In this document: piece after piece, positions 48,530 through 56,288 of the stretch | Position numbering within the stretch: position 1 is the stretch's first letter | How the letters are laid out: every line of letters begins with the position of its first letter | Assembly: GCA_905233825.1 (NCBI GenBank) | Contig: CAJOFE010000019.1 | Coordinates: 1 to 63,681, forward strand | From: an uncultured Prevotella sp. | GTDB lineage: Bacteria > Bacteroidota > Bacteroidia > Bacteroidales > Bacteroidaceae | Length of the DNA: 63,681 nt | Direction: 5' to 3' | Notes under the pieces: generated by a model | Database searches by the model: none | Seen by the model: only the letters and a program-made list of their open reading frames with translations | What the model was told of the DNA's origin: nothing | Program-made: the position numbers and the translations under genes

Positions 48530-50971
48530 ATGAAAGTAATGAAATTCGGCGGAACGTCCGTAGGTTCCGTAAAAAGCATTTTGAGCTTAAAAGAAATTGT
48601 GGAGGCAGTCGACGGCATCACCGACAAACTGATTGCCATGTCGCAGATGGCAAAACAGGGCGACGAGCACTATCGCGAGGAATTCGATGCGATGGTAAGA
48701 CGCCACCACCTGATGATAGACACCATCATTCAGGACATCAAAAAGCGCGTAGATTTATTCAATAGTGTAGATCAGCTCTTCGACCAGTTGAAGAGCATTC
48801 TCTATGGCGTGTACCTGATTCACGACTTGTCGAAGAAGACGGAGGACACCATTGTATCCTATGGCGAACGGCTCAGTTCGCACATCGTAGCTGCGATTGT
48901 TAAAAACGGCGTTCGCATGAACAGCCGCGACTTCATTCGCACGGAAAAGAAGATGGTAAGCACCAATCTTCAACAATGCCATCATGTACTCGACACAGAA
49001 CTGACTAAGCAGTTGGTAAAGGAAGCCTTCAGCTCATTAGGCGACGACTCTGCCGCAACGAGCAAGAAGGTCTATGTCGTTCCTGGCTTCATTGCCCGCG
49101 ACCGCGATACCCACGAGACTACGAACTTAGGGCGCGGTGGCTCAGATTATACGGCTTCTATTATTGCCGCCACACTTGATGCCGACATACTTGAGATATG
49201 GACTGACGTGGATGGCTTCATGACCGCCGATCCGAAGGTCATCAAGAGTGCTTACACCATCAACGAACTCAGCTATGTCGAGGCGATGGAGCTCTGCAAC
49301 TTCGGCGCTAAGGTCATTTACCCGCCAACCATCTATCCCGTCTGCGTCAAGCATATCCCCATCAAGGTGAAGAACACCTTCAACCCCGAGCATCCGGGCA
49401 CACTCATCAAGGATAAGATTGAAGATGACCTGAAACCCATCAAGGGCATCTCCTCCATCAAGGGCACCACGCTGATTACCGTGACAGGTCTCTCGATGGT
49501 GGGCGTCATTGGCGTGAACCGCCGCATCTTCACGACGCTGGCCGACCGCGGTATCTCCGTGTTCATGGTGTCGCAGGCTTCTTCCGAGAACTCTACTTCT
49601 ATCGGCGTGCGCGACGAAGATGCCGATGCCGCCGTCGAGGTGCTCAACGAGGAGTTTGCCAAGGAGATAGGGACGGGCGCCATGTACCCCATGCAGGTAG
49701 AAAGTGGCCTGGCCACCATCGCCATCGTGGGTGAGAACATGAAGCACACACCAGGCATCGCCGGCAAGCTGTTCGGCACCCTGGGTCGCAGCGGTATTAG
49801 CGTCATCGCCTGTGCACAAGGCGCCTCCGAAACCAACATCTCGTTCGTCGTTGAAGCCCGCTTCCTGCGTAAAGCACTCAACGTGCTCCACGACTCGTTC
49901 TTCCTGTCGGAATACAAGGTGCTTAACCTCTTTATCTGTGGCATCGGCACCGTGGGCGGCATGCTGCTCGAACAGATACGTACCCAGCAGCAGTTCCTCA
50001 TGCAAACCAAGCGCCTGAAGCTGAACGTGGTGGGTATTAGCGATGTGGACAACTTCGTGCTCGACCGCGACGGTATCGACCTCGACAACTACGAGAAGAT
50101 TCTCCGTGCCGGCTTTGCTGCCAACACCGAGCACATGCGCGACGAGATTATCAAGATGAACATCTTCAATAGCGTCTTCGTCGATTGTACCGCCAGTAGG
50201 CAGATAGCTCAGCTCTACCAAACGTTCCTTGAGCACAACATCAGCGTGGTGGCCGCCAACAAGATTGCTGCCTCCAGCGACTACGACAGCTACCTGAAGC
50301 TGAAGCAGACGGCCCGCGACCGTGGCGTATGGTTCCGCTACGAGACCAATGTGGGTGCCGGACTGCCCATCATCGGCACCATCAATGACCTCTGCAACTC
50401 AGGCGACAAGATCCTGAAAATTGAAGCCATCCTGAGCGGCACGCTCAACTTCATCTTCAACGAGATAGCTACTGACGTGCCCTTCTCCGAGACCGTGCGC
50501 CGCGCCAAGGAACAGCGCTACAGCGAGCCCGACCCGCGCATCGACCTAAGTGGTACCGATGTCATCCGCAAACTGGTCATCCTCACCCGTGAGGCCGGTT
50601 ATAAGGTGGAGCAGGCCGACGTAGAGAAGCACCTCTTCGTGCCCGACAGCTATTTCGAGGGCAGCATCGATGACTTCTGGAAGAAGCTGCCTGAGCTGGA
50701 CGCCGACTTCGAAGCTCGCCGCAAAGTGCTTGAAGCCGAGGGCAAGCGCTGGCGCTTCGTGGCTACGATGGAAAACGGTAAGACCAACGTCGCCCTCAAG
50801 GAGGTGCCGCAGAGCCACCCGTTCTACCCACTCGAAGGCTCGAACAACATCGTGCTGCTCACCACCGAGCGTTATAAAGAATACCCCATGCTCATACAAG
50901 GCTATGGTGCCGGTGCAGCCGTGACTGCCGCCGGTGTCTTCGCCAATATCATGTCAATCGCTAATATTTAA
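48530..50971 (+). CDS. thrA: Bifunctional aspartokinase/homoserine dehydrogenase
   Basis: 813 residues from ATG 48530 (MKVMKFGGTSVG), the universal aspartokinase start. N-terminal kinase (about 1-290, KFGGTSVGS and TNLGRGGSDYTAS), two ACT-type regulatory repeats (about 310-455, TVTGLSMVGVIGVNRRIF and IAIVGENMKHTPGIAGK), then homoserine dehydrogenase with NAD(P) loop CGIGTVGGML (about 465) and the NVGAGLPIIGTI catalytic region. Catalyses first and third steps toward threonine/methionine. Stop overlaps the next gene's ATG by one base. Confidence 0.97.
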   Translation: MKVMKFGGTSVGSVKSILSLKEIVEAVDGITDKLIAMSQMAKQGDEHYREEFDAMVRRHHLMIDTIIQDIKKRVDLFNSVDQLFDQLKSILYGVYLIHDLSKKTEDTIVSYGERLSSHIVAAIVKNGVRMNSRDFIRTEKKMVSTNLQQCHHVLDTELTKQLVKEAFSSLGDDSAATSKKVYVVPGFIARDRDTHETTNLGRGGSDYTASIIAATLDADILEIWTDVDGFMTADPKVIKSAYTINELSYVEAMELCNFGAKVIYPPTIYPVCVKHIPIKVKNTFNPEHPGTLIKDKIEDDLKPIKGISSIKGTTLITVTGLSMVGVIGVNRRIFTTLADRGISVFMVSQASSENSTSIGVRDEDADAAVEVLNEEFAKEIGTGAMYPMQVESGLATIAIVGENMKHTPGIAGKLFGTLGRSGISVIACAQGASETNISFVVEARFLRKALNVLHDSFFLSEYKVLNLFICGIGTVGGMLLEQIRTQQQFLMQTKRLKLNVVGISDVDNFVLDRDGIDLDNYEKILRAGFAANTEHMRDEIIKMNIFNSVFVDCTASRQIAQLYQTFLEHNISVVAANKIAASSDYDSYLKLKQTARDRGVWFRYETNVGAGLPIIGTINDLCNSGDKILKIEAILSGTLNFIFNEIATDVPFSETVRRAKEQRYSEPDPRIDLSGTDVIRKLVILTREAGYKVEQADVEKHLFVPDSYFEGSIDDFWKKLPELDADFEARRKVLEAEGKRWRFVATMENGKTNVALKEVPQSHPFYPLEGSNNIVLLTTERYKEYPMLIQGYGAGAAVTAAGVFANIMSIANI

Positions 50972-52248
50972 TGAAACACATCATTATATTGGGGGACGGC
51001 ATGGCCGACCACGCCGTTGAGCGTTTAGGAGGCAGGACACTCCTGCAGGCAGCCGACAAGCCCATGATGGACATGCTGGCTCGAGAAGGCCGCACGGGGC
51101 GCCTCATCACCGTGCCCGAAGGTTTTCCTCCCGGCAGCGAAGTGGCCAATACCGCAATCCTGGGTTATGACCTGAACAAAGTGTATGAAGGCCGCGGCCC
51201 GTTGGAAGCTGCCAGCATAGGCTACGAGATGGCCGACGACGACTTCGCCATCCGTTGCAATATCATCACCATAGCCAATGGCAAGATCATCACCCACAAC
51301 GGCGGCAATCTGGAGACAGAAGATGCCCGCGTGCTTATCGACTACCTGAATGAAAAGCTGGCTAAGCCCATCAATGAGCGCGAAGGCTGCGAGCGGGTGA
51401 AATTCATTACTGGCATCCAGTATCGCCATCTCCTCGTCATCAAAGGCGGCAACAAGCACATCGAGTGTGCCCCACCCCACGATCATCCCAACGAAGAGTG
51501 GAAGCCCTTGTTAGTTCAGCCGGATATGCAATCCGGTTGCGATGAATATAAGGATTTGCAATCCGATAAGCTCTCGTCACAAGAAACAGCAGATTTGATT
51601 AACGAGCTGATTCTGAAGTCGCAGGAACTCCTTGCCAAGCACCCTTACAATCTTGCCAAAGCTGCTCGCGGCGAGCGTCAAGCCAGCAGCATCTGGCCCT
51701 GGAGCGGCGGCTACCGCCCCTCGATGCAGACGCTCCAGGAGCAATACCCGCAAATCAAGACTGGCGCAGTCATCTCGGCAGTCGATCTCATTCAAGGCAT
51801 TGGCAAGTACGCCGGACTGCGCATCATCAAGGTGCCTGGCGCCACCGGACTGGCCAATACCAACTATGAGGGAAAGGCACAGGCCGCCATCGAGGCCTTG
51901 CAACACGACGATTTCGTCTTCGTCCATGTCGAGGCTACCGACGAGGCAGGCCATGACGGCGACCTCGACCTGAAGCTGCGCGCTATCAACTACCTTGACC
52001 AGCGGCTCATCCGCCCTATCTACGAGGCCACCCAGCAGATGCAGGAGCCCGTCAGCATCGCCGTCCTGCCCGACCATCCCACACCTGTTGAGCTGCGCAT
52101 CCACGTCAATGAGCCCGTTCCCTTCCTGATATACTATCATGGTATAGAGCCCGACGAAGTGCAAACCTACGACGAGCTGTCGTGCGTCAATGGTGGCTAC
52201 GGCCTGCTACGCCTAAACCAGTTCATGCAAGCTTTCATGAACGAATAA
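50971..52248 (+). CDS. ApgM-like phosphoglycerate mutase / probable homoserine kinase
   Basis: 425 residues of the archaeal-type cofactor-independent phosphoglycerate mutase family (alkaline-phosphatase fold): IILGDGMADHAVERLGGRT, PGSEVANTAILGYD, and metal-site VEATDEAGHDGDLDLK and VLPDHPTP. Where this gene follows thrA in Bacteroidales it is thought to replace ThrB as homoserine kinase; the TAATG overlap with thrA supports that reading here. thrC does not follow. Odd: residues about 184-201 are encoded by two small palindromes (51520-51568) that look inserted. Confidence 0.85.
   Translation: MKHIIILGDGMADHAVERLGGRTLLQAADKPMMDMLAREGRTGRLITVPEGFPPGSEVANTAILGYDLNKVYEGRGPLEAASIGYEMADDDFAIRCNIITIANGKIITHNGGNLETEDARVLIDYLNEKLAKPINEREGCERVKFITGIQYRHLLVIKGGNKHIECAPPHDHPNEEWKPLLVQPDMQSGCDEYKDLQSDKLSSQETADLINELILKSQELLAKHPYNLAKAARGERQASSIWPWSGGYRPSMQTLQEQYPQIKTGAVISAVDLIQGIGKYAGLRIIKVPGATGLANTNYEGKAQAAIEALQHDDFVFVHVEATDEAGHDGDLDLKLRAINYLDQRLIRPIYEATQQMQEPVSIAVLPDHPTPVELRIHVNEPVPFLIYYHGIEPDEVQTYDELSCVNGGYGLLRLNQFMQAFMNE
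51520..51568. repeat. Pair of CGGAT-ATCCG palindromes inside coding sequence
   Basis: CGGATATGCAATCCGG and GGATTTGCAATCCGAT, 17 nt apart, in the phosphomutase-like gene. The encoded stretch (DMQSGCDEYKDLQSD) interrupts an otherwise typical region between NEEWKPLL and SSQETADLINELI. Confidence 0.6.
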
Positions 52249-52328
52249 TAACGAAAAAGCCCCATCAAACTGACCAAAAGAAAGAAAAGTAATACAGGTA
52301 CCAAGTTGTAAACGTTAAAGAATATTAA

Positions 52329-52355
52329 GCGTTGAAAAATAATCAACGCCTTTTG
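52329..52355 (+). terminator. Terminator after the thrA operon
   Basis: GCGTTGA / TCAACGC with loop AAAATAA, then CTTTTG. Separates the thrA unit from tRNA-Asp. Confidence 0.75.
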
Positions 52356-52377
52356 TTGGTAAGTCAAGGAAAAGTTG

Positions 52378-52385
52378 TACCTTTG
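52378..52385 (+). promoter_or_regulatory. -7 box of tRNA-Asp
   Basis: TACCTTTG, 29 nt before the mature tRNA 5' end; a TTTG lies about 22 nt upstream. Confidence 0.55.
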
Positions 52386-52414
52386 CATCCGCAAATCAGG
52401 AGATGCCTACATTT

Positions 52415-52489
52415 GGTGCGTTAGTTCAGTAGGTTTAGAATGCCAGCCTGTCACGCTGGAGGTCACGAGTTCGAGCCTCGTACGCACCG
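52415..52489 (+). tRNA. tRNA-Asp (anticodon GTC)
   Basis: Acceptor GGTGCGT pairs with ACGCACC; anticodon stem CCAGC / GCTGG around loop CTGTCAC with anticodon GTC; T arm ACGAG-TTCGAGC-CTCGT; discriminator G. CCA is not encoded. Standard D arm with AGTTCAGTAGGTTTAGAA. Confidence 0.95.
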
Positions 52490-52517
52490 CAAAAAAAATT
52501 GTTACAGATTTAAACCA

Positions 52518-52555
52518 AAGCTCATTGATTACGTCTAATCAATGAGCTTTTTAAA
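52518..52555 (+). terminator. Strong terminator after tRNA-Asp
   Basis: AAAGCTCATTGATTA / TAATCAATGAGCTTT, loop CGTC, then TT. It ends only about 10 nt before the start of the next gene, so that gene is either expressed by read-through or has a promoter I cannot see. Confidence 0.85.
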
Positions 52556-52565
52556 TTACAAAAAC

Positions 52566-53234
52566 ATGAAGAAAGGACTAACTATTATCTTTGCCCTGAT
52601 GATGGCCGTGGTGAGCATGGCCCAGGAACGCAGGGTATCGGCCACTATGTACGGTGAATTCAAGCCGTCGGTCATTACATTTACCGATGGTCACAAGAGC
52701 AGCCAGCCGCTGACCAACGTATTCCTGAAGAACTCCTCGTTGCTCTATTTCAAAGGCGACAACGTGATGGAGGCTACGATGGATAACATCCTGGCCGTTG
52801 ATTTCGACGACCGTCATTTCGTGACCATCGACAAAAAACTTGCCTATCGGGTGGCGCAGGTGAAGGAGAACGAGCTGTATTGCGTTGAGCTCTTCGACCA
52901 GGAGACCTACGAGCGCAACATTCGCAACAACATCAACTTCTCGAACATCGATTTCCTGAACATGAATCCCAGTTCATTCCAGAATGCGAGCGTTGATATC
53001 GTCGGCTCGACCACAACGGTAGATATGAATAATGAGGAAGATTTCAAGCTGCCTGTGTTCCGTCATTTCTATATGCGGTTGAACGACAACTGGGTGAAGG
53101 TGCATGAGCGCGATTTGGGACGTGTGCTCCCCAAGGAGAAGAAAACGATGATGAAACGCATCATGGCACAGCCCAATTTCAGCTGGCAGCGCGAAGAGAG
53201 CCTGAAGCAGCTCTTAGAAGCCATCAGCGATTAA
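52566..53234 (+). CDS. Uncharacterised secreted protein upstream of porX
   Basis: 222 residues from MKKGLTII (signal ending VVSMAQ); an in-frame ATG at 52542 lies inside the terminator stem and adds SFLNYKN. The mature protein is beta-rich in the first half (SATMYGEFKPSVITFTDG, NVFLKNSSLLYFKGDNVME) and helical at the C-terminus (MMKRIMAQPNFSWQREESLK). No family recognised. 22 nt before porX on the same strand, so a role near type IX secretion or envelope stress is possible but unsupported. Confidence 0.75.
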   Translation: MKKGLTIIFALMMAVVSMAQERRVSATMYGEFKPSVITFTDGHKSSQPLTNVFLKNSSLLYFKGDNVMEATMDNILAVDFDDRHFVTIDKKLAYRVAQVKENELYCVELFDQETYERNIRNNINFSNIDFLNMNPSSFQNASVDIVGSTTTVDMNNEEDFKLPVFRHFYMRLNDNWVKVHERDLGRVLPKEKKTMMKRIMAQPNFSWQREESLKQLLEAISD

Positions 53235-53256
53235 AGTCAAAAGGTAATTAAAAGAC

Positions 53257-54828
53257 GTGACAAACGGGCAACTGCTGTGGGTGGATGATGAGATGGAGCT
53301 GCTGAAAGCCCATGTCATCTTCTTAGAGAAGAAAGGCTACGAGGTGACACTGGCCTCGAATGGCACCGACGCCATCGACCTGTGTCGCGACCATTCGTTT
53401 GACCTGGTACTGCTCGACGAGCAGATGCCAGGTCTTAGTGGTTTAGAGACCCTGCAACGCATCAAGGAGCTCACACCCGCCACTCCCGTGGTGATGGTAA
53501 CCAAGAGCGAGGAAGAGAACATCATGGAGCAGGCCATCGGCCAGAAGATTGCCGACTACCTCATCAAGCCCGTCAATCCCAACCAGATACTGCTGACGCT
53601 GAAGAAGAACATCCACCGCAAGGAGATAGAAACCGAGGTGACGCAAAGCCAATATCAGCAGCAGTTCCAGCAAATAGCCATGCAGATCATGGACTGCCGC
53701 ACATGGCAGGACTGGGTAGAGCTGTACAAGCGGCTGGTACACTGGGAGTTGCAGCTCAGCTCCACCGATTCGCAGATGACCGAGATGCTGGCCATGCAGA
53801 AGGAAGAGGCCAACCTGGGCTTTGCGAAGTTCGTGAAGAAAAACTATCTGGACTGGATCATGGCTCCAAGCTCTTGGCCTTTAGCAAACAGCCAACAGCC
53901 CCTACTCTCCCCCCAACTCTTCTCCCGTCGCATCTTCCCTTTGCTCGACAAGAAGGAAAAGGTGTTCCTTGTGGTGCTCGACAATTTCCGCTACGACCAA
54001 TGGCGCATGCTGGCACAGGAGATTGGCGACCAGTTCGACATCGACGAAGACCTCTACTTCAGCATTCTCCCTACGGCTACGCAATATGCCCGCAACGCCA
54101 TCTTCAGCGGACTGATGCCCGTGAAGATAGCCCAGATGTTCCCCGACCTGTGGGTCGATGAGGACGAAGAGGAAGGAAAGAACCTGAACGAAGAGCCACT
54201 CATCCGCACCCAGTTAGAGCGCTATCGCCGACACGACACCTTCTCCTATCATAAGATCAACACCTCGACCGAGGCCGACCATTTCATCCAGCAGCTGAAC
54301 AGCCTGAAAAAGAATGACCTGAACGTGGTCGTGTTCAACTTTATCGACATGCTGTCGCATGCACGTACCGAGAGCCGCATGGTGCGCGAGCTGGCCAACA
54401 ACGAATCAGCCTACCGCAGCATCACCCTGTCGTGGTTCCGCCATAGCATCATTCGCGATTTCTTCCGCCTGTTGGCACAGACCGACTATCGCGTCATTGT
54501 CACCACCGACCACGGCAGCATACGTTGCACCAAGCCCGTGAAGATCGTCGGCGACCGCAACACCAACACCAACCTGCGCTATAAGCTGGGCAAGAGCCTG
54601 GCCTACGATGCGAAAGACCTCTTCGTCATCAAGGATCCTGCCAAGGCGCAGCTGCCCTCGCCCAACCTCTCCACCAGCTATGTCTTTGCCATCGGCGACT
54701 CGTTCTTCGCCTATCCCAACAACTACAACTACTACGTTTCCTACTATCGCGACACCTTCCAACATGGCGGCATCTCGATGGAAGAGATGATCGTGCCGCT
54801 CATCACGCTCACCGGCAAGCGCCGCTGA
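53257..54828 (+). CDS. porX: PorX: response regulator with PglZ effector
   Basis: 523 residues, starting at GTG. Receiver domain about 4-120 with acidic D10/D11, phospho-acceptor D54 (LVLLDEQMPG), T82 and K104, all canonical. A helical linker (about 125-205) leads to a PglZ-type alkaline-phosphatase-fold domain (about 220-523: LVVLDNFRYDQW, FNFIDMLSHARTES, TTDHGSIRC), which in characterised PorX proteins is a metal-dependent nucleotide phosphodiesterase. PorX with PorY controls type IX secretion genes. porY is not in the window. A short Ser/Pro/Gln-rich insert (about 209-222) precedes the PglZ domain. Confidence 0.93.
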   Translation: MTNGQLLWVDDEMELLKAHVIFLEKKGYEVTLASNGTDAIDLCRDHSFDLVLLDEQMPGLSGLETLQRIKELTPATPVVMVTKSEEENIMEQAIGQKIADYLIKPVNPNQILLTLKKNIHRKEIETEVTQSQYQQQFQQIAMQIMDCRTWQDWVELYKRLVHWELQLSSTDSQMTEMLAMQKEEANLGFAKFVKKNYLDWIMAPSSWPLANSQQPLLSPQLFSRRIFPLLDKKEKVFLVVLDNFRYDQWRMLAQEIGDQFDIDEDLYFSILPTATQYARNAIFSGLMPVKIAQMFPDLWVDEDEEEGKNLNEEPLIRTQLERYRRHDTFSYHKINTSTEADHFIQQLNSLKKNDLNVVVFNFIDMLSHARTESRMVRELANNESAYRSITLSWFRHSIIRDFFRLLAQTDYRVIVTTDHGSIRCTKPVKIVGDRNTNTNLRYKLGKSLAYDAKDLFVIKDPAKAQLPSPNLSTSYVFAIGDSFFAYPNNYNYYVSYYRDTFQHGGISMEEMIVPLITLTGKRR

Positions 54829-54874
54829 CCCCGAAAGAGAAAAAACAACTTTAACATAAACCTAATCAATAAAA

Positions 54875-56263
54875 ATGAAAGCTATCATCACTACCCTGAG
54901 CCTGGCTTTTTCGCTGACACTGTCAGCACAGACCAAGCAAGCCTACGAGAAGAGTGCCTTAGAGGAAATTACAGCCGACAGATTCCTGGCTGGCGGCAAT
55001 GCCGTAGATTACGACCGTCTGCCACGTCAAGCGCTCACTCCTGCCCCCAAGGGCTACGAACCCTACTACATGAGCCACTACGGACGTCACGGTGCACGCT
55101 GGCTGCTCAACGACCGCGACTACTCATCGCCCATCAACACCCTGCGCGACGCCAAGAAAGCTGGAGTGCTGAGTGCCACCGGCGAGAAAGTGCTGGCCAA
55201 ATTAGAGGCGATACAGGAGACATCGAAAGGACGCCTCGGCGACCTGTCGGATGTGGGTGAGAAGCAGCACCACGGCATTGCCAAGCGCATGGTAGCCAAC
55301 TTCCCCGAGATTTTCAAGGCTCCTAACCTGCTACTCGATGCTCGTGGCACCACCTCGGTACGCGCCATCCTCTCCATGCTTGCCGAATGCGAGGAGCTGA
55401 TGCAAGCCAACCCCACTGCCACCATCCACAATGAGGCCAACGAGGCTATCATGAAATATATGAATGCCTCGAAAGACGGTCTGCAGCGTGCCAACGAAGG
55501 CAAGGCCCGCCCCATTCAGAACGACTATGAAGCCCGCATGCGCGACCCTCACCGGCTCATGCAGGTACTATTCACCGACCAGGACTGGGTATATATGAAT
55601 CTCACTCCCCGTCAGCTGATGGGAAGCCTCTACGACATCGCCACCAACCAGCAGAGTCATGACGGCGATGACAACGATACCGAACTGCTCGACATCTTCA
55701 CCCCCGAGGAACTCTACAAGCTGTGGATCAACAACAACCTCTACTGGTACCTGAACTATGCCAACGCTCCTCAGACCGACCATGTGATGCCCTGGGCACA
55801 AGCCAACCTGCTGAAGAACATCATTGAGACGGCCGACACCGTCACCCAGAAGCAGGCCACCTTGCGTTTCGGCCACGACACCGTGGTGCTGCCCATCGTG
55901 TCGCTGATGGAGCTGGGCGGCATGGGCTGCTCGATTGACGACCTCGACGAGCTCGACAAGTATTTCCGTAGCTATATGGTCATCCCCACCGCCTGCAACG
56001 TTCAGCTCATATTCTATCGTCCAAAGAAGGGAAAGACGGGCGACATCCTCGTGAAGGCCCTGCTCAACGAGAACGAGGTGACCATGCCCGTTGAAACCGA
56101 CATGTTCCCCTACTACAAATGGAGTGAGGTGCGCGAATACTACTTAGAGAAGCTGAAGAAACAGCCAAAGAACCCGTTCCCCAACACGCAACAGCAGACA
56201 CAAATGCCGCAAATTCCACAGTACATCCTGCAGCAGATGATGAACGGCGGTGGAAACCAATAG
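54875..56263 (+). CDS. Secreted histidine-type phosphatase (MINPP/phytase-like)
   Basis: 462 residues, signal ending SLTLSAQ. Histidine phosphatase clade 2: catalytic SHYGRHGARW (about residues 67-76) with His as phosphohistidine nucleophile, and RFGHDTVVLPI supplying the distal His-Asp acid. Such enzymes act in the periplasm or on vesicles on phytate and other phosphomonoesters; related Bacteroides proteins are MINPP. C-terminus is Gln/Pro-rich. 46 nt after porX; 25 nt before the convergent ettA end, where GAGGAAT / ATTCCTC forms a weak hairpin. Confidence 0.88.
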   Translation: MKAIITTLSLAFSLTLSAQTKQAYEKSALEEITADRFLAGGNAVDYDRLPRQALTPAPKGYEPYYMSHYGRHGARWLLNDRDYSSPINTLRDAKKAGVLSATGEKVLAKLEAIQETSKGRLGDLSDVGEKQHHGIAKRMVANFPEIFKAPNLLLDARGTTSVRAILSMLAECEELMQANPTATIHNEANEAIMKYMNASKDGLQRANEGKARPIQNDYEARMRDPHRLMQVLFTDQDWVYMNLTPRQLMGSLYDIATNQQSHDGDDNDTELLDIFTPEELYKLWINNNLYWYLNYANAPQTDHVMPWAQANLLKNIIETADTVTQKQATLRFGHDTVVLPIVSLMELGGMGCSIDDLDELDKYFRSYMVIPTACNVQLIFYRPKKGKTGDILVKALLNENEVTMPVETDMFPYYKWSEVREYYLEKLKKQPKNPFPNTQQQTQMPQIPQYILQQMMNGGGNQ

Positions 56264-56288
56264 TCAAAATAAGGAGAGGAATCCCTTT

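Noticed and set aside
49142..50236. 364-codon minus frame opposite thrA
   Set aside because: Shadow of the conserved bifunctional enzyme; composition is His/Val/Asp-rich without any family.
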